Source of the DNA: Rattus norvegicus
Taxonomy: Eukaryota; Chordata; Mammalia; Rodentia; Muridae
Reading direction: 5' to 3'
DNA length: 64,000 bases
Assembly: GCF_036323735.1 (NCBI RefSeq)
Contig: NC_086034.1
Span: 34,616,939-34,680,938 of the forward strand
Translations under genes and position numbers: made by a program
In this document: positions 21,177 through 31,480 of the stretch, piece after piece
Numbering within the stretch: position 1 is the stretch's first letter
How the letters are laid out: each line of letters begins with the position of its first letter
The notes under the pieces: generated by a model
Databases searched by the model: none
Told to the model about the DNA's origin: nothing
Seen by the model: only the letters and a program-made list of their open reading frames with translations

Positions 21177-24100
21177 GTGTTAAGGAGACTAAGTACTTGT
21201 TTCCTGTGCCCTATATAAGTTTAATAAATAATGATGTATCAACTTTAGGATTAGGAATTGAAACTTGAAGTGCTTAGATTTGCAAAACATTAGCATTTGT
21301 GTTTTCATCTTCTCCCAAGTTGGTCAACAAACAACTGTAGAGGGAAAACTAGAAAAGTAGGGTCATTATCTAAGTGACCAAGATGACAAGACACGATTTC
21401 ACTACTCAATCGCACAGCTATGAGCTGAGGAGTTATAGCATAGTTGACTGGCTAAGCTGCCTGAGATTTACACAGAAAAATAGCATGTAATTTATAAATA
21501 AGCTTAATAACCGCCATTACTTCAAATGAGAGATAAGCATAAGCAATATTTTGAGATATCTGTGACAAGCATAAGTGGGATGAAAATATCTGTGCTATTT
21601 GTGACAAAATGACAGATATCACTAATATCGTTTCTAAATTTACAACTCAATACAGTGCTACATTTTACTAGAGGTTAAAAATGTTTTGAAATATTTGTTT
21701 TTCTGATCCTTGTTCACAGATCCTCCAGATCCTACTCAAAGGTTAAGAGCCACTAAAATAGAGACAGAACAATGTATGATTTTGTGACCAAGTTATTCAT
21801 CGTCCTTGCTTCACTCTTATTTTAGGTGAAGGGTATTTTTATGACACAAGTCACATTGAGAAACAGAAATCTCAGGGTGAGTTGTCTTGCCACCTCCTCA
21901 AAGTGGAGCTTTGAGCTAATAGACTGACAGGATCAGAATTTTCTTCCTCTTCCTTTGACTTCTTTTCTTCTCTAATTATGTCGCTTCCATGTACCTTCTT
22001 TTTGTTTTTCCTTAAATTGTATCTTTTTCTTTAGCAGGCAGATAATATAAAAAATGCCTTGATAATGAGAAAAGGCACTGTGTACATCATAAAGAACAAA
22101 TTAAATGGGAATTCAAGTTTCTTTCTGCAGCATGGAGGTATTAACAGAAGGGAACAACTGGACAAGACACAGAGAAACACTGACTGAGAGGTCCCCGACC
22201 CTAGTGGATATATCTGATAACACAAGATATCACAATTCTACATATACGGCTCAGGGAACATCACTAAGGAGAGGGTAAAAATGTGTAAGAGACACAGCAC
22301 CAGAAAATCTTCTGTGAGATTGTGTCTTCTAGATATGATAGGGAGGCCTTACTCATGAAATCTCAACAATAATGCCAGGCATAATAATAAGACAGGCATA
22401 AGTTCAAAACTAGTTGGCATCCCAATTTGGATGGAGAACTTCATGGGATGCCACTTCTGTATGAAAAACTATTAGCAATTAATGACAGCTGGGAGAGGGA
22501 GAATTAGCCTTCCTCAAGAATGAGCCCCCTGATTGGTTATCCAATACCAAGTGGCTAGGCCTAAAACATATACACATGGGCAGCACTAAATATACTCAAC
22601 AGGCAATACTTATACATTTATTTACTTCTGTATGTATGTGACAATAATAAAGAAAAAATGGGCATGAATTTGACAGGGAGTAGGGGTGGGGAACAATGAC
22701 AATATGAAAGAGGTTGATAGGGAAAAGGCACCTTTTGATTAAAAACAAGTTAAAATATGTATAAGATAGAACAGAAGATATTTAAATATTTACATAGATC
22801 ATTTGTGAGATATTTATAAGATGCTGCATGAACCGAATGTGTAACAATCCTCACTGCTGTGCTGAAATCCTTCCCCCATGTGCTATTATGGCTGGCTGGG
22901 CTTTCAGGTTAGGCCATGAAGGCAGAGACCTCACCCAGCATTAATGTCCTCATTAAAGGTACCTCTGAGAGCTCCTTCATTCTCCCATCATGTAAGGAAT
23001 AAATCAAGAAGATGTCCACCTTCTGAGACAGGTAGTAAGTTCCCAACAGATTCTGCTGGTCAGTTGATCTTGGATTTTCCAGTTGCCAGAAATGAGAAGA
23101 GTAAATAAACACATTTTAAAATATCCATCCAGCGTGTGTTACTTTTTTTTTAAATAAAGCCCAAATGTACCTTATAATGCATATAATATAGATATCAAAG
23201 GGATACAATGTTATGGTTTTCACCTTATCCTGTTCTGAAGGAGGTTATAGAATCTGTGTGAGCATAAGCACTAACATTATAAACAAATCCAATATGTCTT
23301 AAGGATACATCCTGTCAAGAAGTATGTTATAACAGCCAATAGCTGTTACACGGTTTAAATTGCATAACCTATTTTGGAGGGGAGAATACTTAAATAGGTA
23401 TCCACTAAAATAAACAATGAAAGTGTCCAATGTTTAAAATTCAGAGAAACAAAATGAACTAATGTCCCATAATCTTTTGTAGATTTAAAATCACTCATTT
23501 CCACTAAATGCTCTTCTTTGTGGTATAAAACTGCGCTCTCCTTTAAGTTGCTGTCACGAAGACAAATTAAGCCTCTTGCCTCGGTGGTAAAATAGATTTC
23601 TGTTCAAATGGAGTCAGTAAAAGTCTGGCTAAGTTGGCATTTTTCAGCACTTGCATTAAAGTGAGAGAAATGGCCCTTTTTTTAAAAAGAGAAAACCGGA
23701 AAAATAGACATCTAAGTTCAAGGGAGAGCTGAAGTCTGGAGATGAGGTCTGAGCTCGCTCTAAAATGACAAGTGGACCTGGGCCTGGCTTCTCCTGTGAT
23801 TGTGGATTTGTCTCTTTTGCTTAGTCACGTGGGACCAAGGTGCATCTCCCAAGGTTTTTAGCAAGAACTCAAGGTGGATCAAGGCAAGAGAGGATATGTA
23901 ATAAATCAATAGTGCGAGGCTGCTGGCTGTAATGGAAGTCCTTGATCCATAGCGGAAACTTTGGATTAATTTTCAGTGTGTCAAAATTCATCAGAAATGG
24001 CTGACTAAAACTTTTAGAAAACGGAGGTGAGGAATGCGTTGCCTGATTAAAAACTGAAGGGCACAAGTAATATTCACCATACAGAGCTTAGCCCACTCAA

Positions 24101-24641
24101 AGTAACTGGTTCTTATGCTTGCAGTCTTAGATCTCATAATTTTATATATCCTATCTCCCTCCATGGCTACGTACGCTTGTTGTATGTACATAGTCTTGTG
24201 TTTGTGGTATATAGTGTGCATAAAACTTAATTTATCATATGAATTCAAACCAAGGACTTTGTACTTGGTTCATTCATAAGCATGGAAGATGTTAGTAGTT
24301 GCCTATTAGTCTGAGATGGAGTTTCTGGAGATGAGCATAGGGCTATGTATGGGTACATACATAAGGTATGTACAGCAGGCTAAGTTTTACTGAAACATGC
24401 GGAATTCGAGATCCCAATTTCCTCAGTGTTCCCAGTCACTACTTATGATCATTATCATGGTGATACAATAGATAAGACATTCCTGAGAACTCACCCACTG
24501 CATTTGAGGTCCCTGTCGACTTCATATTTAGGGTGGCAAGACGTCTTATTAGGTGCTGGCCTTCAGACACTCTTTCAGTAGATCTATGGAAAATGGGCTA
24601 GATTTTAAGAAGTAAAATGATTAAGTAAACAGTGGATCTTG
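21177..24641. other. Unique AT-rich stretch, no gene seen
   Basis: About 3.5 kb without any repeat I can name. Frames are short and without domains. Any LTR belonging to the minus-strand ERV at 24.6-27.5 kb would be expected here, but I cannot identify one. Confidence 0.4.
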
Positions 24642-24920
24642 TCAAGAACAGAAAAGAAAGATGGGGATTCTCTCAATTTTATAGACAGCAAGAGGCAGGA
24701 CTCTGGTCCAGGGTATGTTAAATGCTTTGGAGGAAAAAATTTGGTCAGGACCTTGACATGGGTAGGAATTAATGGTTAGCAAGCAAAAGTCTGGAGGCCT
24801 GGAGGTATGGTTCACCTGGATGTTAAATCTGTCCCCAGGGTCCCTTCCTGTGGCATAGGATTTGATTCCCCAATTTATCCCTGTTTTCCATAGGTTGAAT
24901 CTTTTTTTAAAAATTTCCAT
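24642..24920 (-). pseudogene. Class I ERV env-like remnant
   Basis: A 92-codon minus-strand frame containing SYATGRDPGDRFNI, which resembles a conserved part of gammaretroviral surface glycoprotein. It lies downstream, in the minus-strand sense, of the pol-like remnants, as env should. No signal peptide, fusion peptide or transmembrane part is visible. The fragment is far too short for a whole env (normally over 600 residues), so it is non-functional. The assignment rests on one motif and on order. Confidence 0.5.
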
Positions 24921-24968
24921 GCCTTTAGTTTTATGGCCAGCATATTACATTTTCTACTATGCATTCCT

Positions 24969-24971
24969 TGT

Positions 24972-25042
<71 letters not shown>
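24969..25042. repeat. (GT)n microsatellite
   Basis: Near-pure GT repeat in the decayed ERV, between the env-like and pol-like remnants. Confidence 0.95.
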
Positions 25043-25043
<1 letters not shown>

Positions 25044-25347
25044 AGGACCTATGGACTTATATTGGCTTGAGAAAGAATGCATAGAGAGTTCTACCAACTG
25101 TCTTTGAGACAGGGAAGCAGTAGGGGAGGCCTTCCAAACAACACCTCATAAGAAGTAAACCCCTCCCTATATGGGTTGCAGTAGATTTGAGTGAAGGGGC
25201 GGTCTATTCACATTCACTAAATTCTAATGAGAGTTTTATTAGGTTTTTTTTTTTTAATGTCTGGCAGTCAGGTCAGCAACCTCAGTTACATTTTACCCTC
25301 TCCACTCAAGGGAGTCGTGTTTTTCATGTCCACAGCATTGGAGAATA

Positions 25348-25620
25348 CTAACTCATAGGGGAAATCCAAATAGCCTCTGGGAAGGTAAAGGCTTCCTTTG
25401 TTTTTATTTTGTCATTCTGAGTCCCACCCCTTTCTCCTCCACAACCATAGAGAGGTCCTCTTTCTGTATAGATCACACTGTGGACATGTGTGGTAGTGAA
25501 CTCATAGTGACTGTCAATGTATATGGTGATGGCCTTTATTTTTCTCATCTGAGAACGTGAGTCAAAGCAATCAGTTCTGCTCTCTGGGCTGCAGTACCTG
25601 GCCCTAAGGCTAGGGCCCAA
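25348..25620 (-). pseudogene. Class I ERV pol remnant, RNase H region
   Basis: A 90-codon minus-strand frame with YIDSHYEF followed by THVHSVIY. This is the pattern of the gammaretroviral RNase H domain around one catalytic Asp. The rest of the domain is degraded. It lies about 0.9 kb from the RT remnant in the correct order on the same strand. No integrase motif is identified beyond it. Confidence 0.65.
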
Positions 25621-26499
25621 ATAATTTCAGTTAAAAGTAACTGTTGTTTTTTACAAAAGAAATTTCAAGTGTTCAGTTTTACCTAAGACTCAGGAACCAG
25701 ATGCCGGTGTGAAAGCCTTCTAGCTAGAGAAGCAGAGAAAGTACCCAGCTGACATCTCTACTCCACAGCATCCCAGAGGGAAAAGGCCCCTTCTCCTTCT
25801 CCATGGTGTCTTAAATGCCCTTCAACTCAATGTCCCTCCTTTCTACTTCCTGTGACTTCTTATGCTCACTCACCATCAACTGGTTGCTTGCTCTGCCTTT
25901 TGAGCTATGCTTGATTTCATTTCATCCTGTTTACTAAAGGTGTGTACTAAGGGCATGTCTGTGTCCCAGCCAGAAAGATTAAAGTGTGTGCTAAGACTGT
26001 GTCACGTCACTACTAGAAACAGGTTTTCCCAGTAAGCAACACAATCTTGGGGTTCACAGTATGATTAGATATTTTGAAACAAGTGACTACTGCAGCCTCT
26101 GAGTTCTATCTTTAATGAAGCTGCTCCCATTGTGTGGAGCGCTACCTTTAGGTTATTTCTGGAGAATGGCTGCTAGGTGTGTACAGATGCTCTGGATCAC
26201 CATGGCCACCTTGAGATAGTAATGGATGCGAACCTGGCAGCTGTCAGACAAGAGAGCAGTAAGATGATGGTGGTAGGTTTCTCAGATTGGACTTGAGGCT
26301 ATTCCAAGAGTAGGGGCTGGTGTTGGATACCATGGGTATTAGACAGCCAGTGTTCCAGTGTTCCTTGGAGGAGGACCTCAACCACATTGTTGTGAATATA
26401 AAAATCTGGACTTCTTTCACTAGAATAGAGAAAAACCAGCATGATTCTTAGAAGAATGGGCCATCCTGAGTGTACAGGGTCCAGTTGTTTGAAAGGTAT
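25621..26499 (-). other. Probable ERV pol connection region, degraded
   Basis: Lies between the RT-like and RNase H-like remnants and is presumably the decayed RT connection. I see no motif that proves this. Confidence 0.35.
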
Positions 26500-27480
26500 T
26501 TCAAAGCCTTAAATGCCCTTTGTTCAGCCTCAGTCTAGATTAGGGACTCTGTGTCCCACTTTGTGCTGATGTATATAAGCCTTAGTAATTCCAAAACCCC
26601 TGGTTTGCAGAGGTAGCACTACCCAACCGCACCTAGGAACTCTCTTGAAGTTGGCATTTGAAAGATGTTCATGATCTAAAGGCTGGCAGCGGTCATACTC
26701 TGAGACAGGTTTCTTTTGCCTCTCCTCAGTTGGTAGCTGAGATTGGTAGCCTCTGAGGTACAAAGGTGTGCTTTTTTAGTGGTGCTCTAAATCCCAAAGT
26801 TTGTAACTCTTGCTGAAGTTCCCCAATGGCCCTTTTATAATCTATTTCCATTTCAGGGACCCTATATATTGTAAGATTGTGGCACCATGAAACTTGTGAT
26901 GGATGGGCAGGATGTCAGTGCTTTAGTGCCTTATCAAACAAGTTTGGAGAAATTTTAAATCCTTGGGGCAACCTGGTCCAGGTAAGGTGCCCACTATAAC
27001 CTCTTTCTGAGTCTGTCCACTCAAAAGCAAAGATAGGTTTACTCATCTTTGCCAATGGGAGGATAAAAGATGAATCTTTCAGGTTCAAGACTGTACACCT
27101 ATTGTTGCTCTGGAGGAAGCAGACTCATGGGAGTGTATGGATTTGGGCTCATGGGGTGGAAGGTCTAGACTGCCGTATTCACTTTCTTTAGATCTTGGAT
27201 AATCTATAATCAGAGGTCCCAGGTTTCTTCACAGACAGGAGAAGCCTATTCCAGGATGATTAGCTGGGCCCCTGGATGCCCGTCTCTGTGTGCCAGGCAA
27301 TACGGACTGCAATTCCCCTTTTTGGTTTTTGTTTTTAGGATCACTGGGTATTGTTCAATCTGGATGGGGTAGCTGAGCTAATGGTTACTTGAACGATTAT
27401 AGGATCTTGGTGTTGGGCCAGCCCTGGAGGGTTGGTTAAACTGGAAAGGGGCTCACAGGATCGTAGTGGGGTTTCCAAAT
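26500..27480 (-). pseudogene. Class I ERV pol remnant, reverse transcriptase
   Basis: Reading the minus strand, WTRLPQGFK is encoded at 26954-26980 and is preceded by FAFEW, a typical gammaretroviral RT palm arrangement. Flanking sequence up to about 27480 looks like further RT coding with frameshifts. I cannot find the catalytic Y-x-D-D, and no frame is open over the whole domain, so the gene is dead. Together with the RNase H and env-like pieces it marks an old class I ERV on the minus strand. Confidence 0.65.
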
Positions 27481-27790
27481 GTTGTGTGAGTAAAGACTCT
27501 CAGCAGGACCAAGATCCTAATAGAGAGTCTGCATTAGGCCGGCTGCTGGCTGGAGGCTGCCCAGAAACATCTCTCACAGAGAAGCCTTGAGTGCATTTTA
27601 CAAGGAGCTCTTAAAGGCAAAGAACACAGAAAAACTACATCCTGCTTGGCAGTTGCAGGGGAAGTAAAGCAAGCAAACGGTGTAACAGAAGCCAGAAGCA
27701 GGTAGTTAGCTGGGGCCTTTCAAGCCTCAGTTTCTAGAACAAGGTTGGATATTTCCCCACAAGACTTTTCAGGGCAATGGTAGAAAAGCA
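27481..27790. other. Unassigned, possibly ERV flank
   Basis: Sequence upstream, in minus orientation, of the RT remnant. Gag and protease would be expected here but none are recognisable. Confidence 0.3.
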
Positions 27791-27794
27791 GTGT

Positions 27795-27844
<50 letters not shown>
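27791..27844. repeat. (GT)n microsatellite
   Basis: Near-pure GT repeat. Confidence 0.95.
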
Positions 27845-27846
<2 letters not shown>

Positions 27847-28229
27847 CAAGATAAACCAAGATGGCTCCAGCTGAGAGAAGATTCATTCGCCTCGCCACCT
27901 GTCGTCCATTTCCTACATTTTACATAAAAATCAAGGCAAGCCTTGGTCCTTCACACACTGCCTCTCAGGGCTACAGCCCCATAACATGTATCATTACCAA
28001 CACAGGAAGGAATCCAATGCAAATAAAACTCATGATCAATGCTCTTCCCCTCCCTGTCAGTGCTGGCTCCGGGGACAGGGTTACATTGGGCATGAAATGA
28101 TTTAACGGCGGTGTTCTCTACCACTGTTAGCAGAGGATGTTTAATGGTCTGAATGGGTTGTGTCATGGCTCTGTAACTACATTCTTTAAAAAAAACTTAG
28201 ATTTTCTTTCTCTTTTCTTTTTTTGACAG
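27845..28229. other. No confident feature; ends in a splice-acceptor-like tract
   Basis: A 79-aa frame at 27861-28100 has no recognisable domain. The stretch ends in a strong polypyrimidine tract (28202-28224) and CAG at 28227-28229. Confidence 0.4.
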
Positions 28230-28433
28230 AAAATGCCTGTTTCGCTGGCAGTACAGCCAATAATAAGAGTGGAGAAAGCAGTCATTTCAAGTCATTCCAG
28301 ACCTAGAGGGAAAAGAATGTCCCAGAATGTTCGACGTGGCTCCCCACTAGGCTGGAACCAATCCATGAAGCCCAAGGCAGGAAGAATCAAAGGGGCAGTG
28401 AGTTTTGAATGTATTAAGAAAATCACATCCTAG
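28230..28433 (+). other. Weak candidate exon
   Basis: A C/T-rich tract and GACAG end at 28229. An ATG follows at 28233 and the frame stays open for 66 codons to a TAG. A donor-like GCA|GTGAGT at 28397/28398 would define a 168-nt exon, a multiple of three. The peptide is basic with no recognised domain. Such signals occur by chance in a 64 kb window, so this is only a candidate. Confidence 0.15.
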
Positions 28434-28862
28434 ATCGAGTTCACTTAGCATGGTCACTCAAACCTCCTTTTGTTCACTACTCATAGATTCTCGAGATGCT
28501 CAGTGGGCTTAGATAATGGAGTCATCATTTCATTTATTATTTCAAAAGCTACAAATGGCAGATTTTGACTCTGGGTCTAAGATAGAGGAGTGGGAAAATA
28601 ACTCTTTTTATCATTTTTTATAATATAAAAAGTGGTTTTACCACCTACATTGCATGCATATTTTCTTATGTGTGGACCTTAGATATTATAGCTACATTTA
28701 ACATCAATCTACGAGAGATGTGACAATAGAAGCAAAAGGGTCTGGAGAATAAACTAAAGTAATGTGAGGTACAGTGAGTAAGGGGAGGAGAGAGGGATGG
28801 GAGGGCTAAGCCTCAAATACAGTGTATACTCTTGTGGGCATGGTAACATGTCACCAGTCACT

Positions 28863-28865
<3 letters not shown>
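28434..28865. other. No recognised feature
   Basis: Unique-looking AT-rich sequence. Confidence 0.4.

Positions 28866-28917
<52 letters not shown>
28866..28917. repeat. (AAT)n microsatellite
   Basis: About 17 near-perfect AAT units. Confidence 0.95.
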
Positions 28918-28929
28918 GAAAAAAGAACT

Positions 28930-29259
28930 AGCTTGTTTTTAAAAATAAATCACTGTATTAAATATTGCATTTAAGGTGTATTTTTAATACAAGTATAAGT
29001 AATGAGAAAAAATGAGTATATATAATATATAACAATATGTTTAGCATTACTCATTACTTATATAAGTACCTACTTATTATATTTTATATTACTTATATGT
29101 AAAAATCAAATATATATTACTTATATTAAGTATTATAAGTAATTATTTATAATTAATGAATACAATGAGTATATATGTACTATAATAATATATAGATATA
29201 TTTATCATTTAAAGTATTGTTTTGTTGTGACATATATATGTACATATATATATATGTGC

Positions 29260-29302
<43 letters not shown>
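28930..29302. repeat. Very AT-rich tract with (TA)n
   Basis: Diffuse TATAAGTA/ATTACTTATA repeats, many of them short palindromes, then (TA)n with a few GC steps at 29231-29302. A likely DNA-unwinding or cruciform-prone segment. Confidence 0.85.
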
Positions 29303-29308
<6 letters not shown>

Positions 29309-30245
29309 CATTACAGTCATTGTATATAGCCATTGCTAGATCAGGATTGATGGAGACATTATTGTACTTTGTTCTTTTTTTTTTGGTGTTTCTTTTTTAT
29401 TATTTACTGCCTTTTTACAACATATCGACATCTGGCTGGTCTGAAGGTAGTGAGTTATCTCAATTGATTGTTCACAGTCAGTTACAGATTGTACTTTGTT
29501 CTTGTTCACAGTCATATGCCTTGTTGATATGGGCTTACAGAAGCACAGTATATCATGGTGAGGAGCAAGTTCTTGGCAAAACTATTCTTTTCATAGTGAT
29601 TGGGAAGCAGAGAGATGGGAAAGGCTGGAGTCTCCATAGTCCCTCCAAGAGCACACCTTTAATGATCTAATTTCCTCCAGGTAGGCTGTACCCCTAAATG
29701 TTTCCGCACCTCCAAATAGTGCAGTTGGCTGCTACTCTCTTTTAACACCTTAATCTTTTTGGAAATTCAGATCTAAACTATCTCATGCTCAAAATATCTC
29801 ATATTTTATGTCTCTGGTAAACTACCTCAGATTTCTCAAATATTATAATTTGTAAGGATTACCTAGAGTTTTTCAATATGGAAGTTACTCACTAAAGTCT
29901 GAGGTTTTTCCAGGCTGTTTTGTTGCAGAGTGGTATAGCCTATCTTCATGTTTATCAACACGTAGCTTTGATAAAAAGTGTCCTTGTAAGCTGTATCAAT
30001 AGATTGATATAGCCCATATAATATATCTTTCCCTGCCCAGAGTGACAGAAGGTATGAAAATCTAGTGACATGGTTAGGATAACTAGAAATCATAGGCAGT
30101 AATGCAGCTGTAGAATTGCTATGAAGGATTGGAATCTCATAAATGGTATCCTGGAAATAAATGTATTGTAGTGGGCAACTTTTCACATCATCTACACATT
30201 CACATCTCAGATTAAGGAAAACAACTAATTTGTCAAAGGCCTTTG
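29303..30245. other. Possible old LTR-type repeat, otherwise unassigned
   Basis: Pieces near 29540-29720 (ACAGAAGCACAGTATATCATG, then CACACCTTTAATGATC) suggest a decayed antisense LTR-type repeat, but no ends are visible. The minus-strand frame at 29863-30186 has no domain. Confidence 0.3.
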
Positions 30246-30600
30246 TGCTAGTCAGCTTTTTGTTACTCTAACACAACACCTGGAGAAATCAACTTAAAGG
30301 GAGAGAGATTTGACATATTTTGGTTCATGGTTTCAGAATTACTTCTATGGACTGCTGATTCCATTGTTTTTAGGTCAGGGAAGAAGGCATGATGGAGGAG
30401 TTGCTTGTTTTTTGATAACTATGAATGCGGTGGATGCTGGATGGGGTGACATTAGGCAATGCACACCTCCCCAAGAATATGCGCTTGGTGGTCTACTCAA
30501 CCAAACCCCACACCCTAGCATCCCAAATAATGTACCAAATTATGAATTTATCAATAGACTAATCCATTAACTAGGCTCTCATGATTCTATTGTTTTCTTA
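30246..30600 (-). mobile_element. Decayed LTR-like repeat
   Basis: GTGCTAGTCAGCTTTTTGTT, GGTTCATGGTTTCAGAATTA and GATGGAGGAGTTGCTTG occur in the order of the antisense LTRs elsewhere in the window, but are strongly diverged. Termini are unclear. Confidence 0.4.
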
Positions 30601-31310
30601 AAGCCCTGCCTTTGGCTACTGAATCAGAGAGCAAGACTTCAGAACCTAATACTTTTAGGAACAATTTTTCTCTAAATCTAATGACCTTGGAGGAATAATC
30701 CCAGTGTAAATCCACTACTTTGGGAAGTAGTTCACCTAATCTTTGCAGAGATTACTCAATCAATACCCTAGGGAGATCTCAATATATGATAGTTTTGCTA
30801 AATTCTGCAAAGGAAATTGAAAATATTCTCTCTCAGGCCAAAGAGATAGTGCTTTTAGTGCAAAAACATTTCACTGCACACTTTGAAGACATCAGGTGTA
30901 CTGGACCCTGGAGTTGTCCTTTATTTAGTCCTGAGATGCCCACCTATAATAATTAACTTCACCTTGATAGGACTTAGAATCACCCAGGAGACAAACCTCT
31001 GGGAGTTTCTGTGAGGGTGTTTCCTGAGAGATTTAACTGGGGTCGAAAGAAGGATCCTGAGTGTGGGTGGCACCATATGCTATGGGAGTCCTTGACTGAA
31101 TGAAAAGGAAAGGTGAGTGGGACACCAGTATTCACTCATCCTTCTGTTTCCTGGATGTGAATGAAGTGTGATCAGCTACTTTACTCATTTGCTGTCATGG
31201 CTTCCTTGCCTTGATGGATAATGCCATTACTTTTCTCAGTTCTTTTGTCACAGAAAAATAACCAATATCCTGCCCATCTCTACTTTGGTGGATAAGAGAC
31301 TCACAGGGAT
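30601..31310. other. No recognised feature
   Basis: Unique-looking sequence. The 78-aa frame at 30720-30956 has no recognised domain. Confidence 0.4.
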
Positions 31311-31389
31311 TGGCTGTGTTGGTGTATTCCCAGCACTTAGAAGGTTGAAGCAAGAGTATGATGAGTTTGACACAATCCTGAGCTACATA
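31311..31389 (+). mobile_element. B1 SINE fragment
   Basis: TGGCTGTGTTGGTGTATTCC, CAGCACTTAGAAGGTTGAAG and GATGAGTTTGACACAATCC correspond to the left half of a B1. The usual A tail is replaced by a CA repeat. Confidence 0.7.
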
Positions 31390-31406
31390 CCAACTCCCCC
31401 TGCCCT

Positions 31407-31408
<2 letters not shown>

Positions 31409-31458
<50 letters not shown>

Positions 31459-31480
31459 ACAGACACACACACACACACAC
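31409..31480. repeat. (CA)n microsatellite at B1 tail
   Basis: CA repeat with a GAGACAGA interruption, just downstream of the B1 fragment. Confidence 0.95.

Noticed and set aside
20959..21268. Cys/Val-rich and Thr/His-rich frames
   Set aside because: Translations of (CA)n/(GT)n; the same applies near 14.4, 25.0, 31.4, 44.5 and 58.8 kb.
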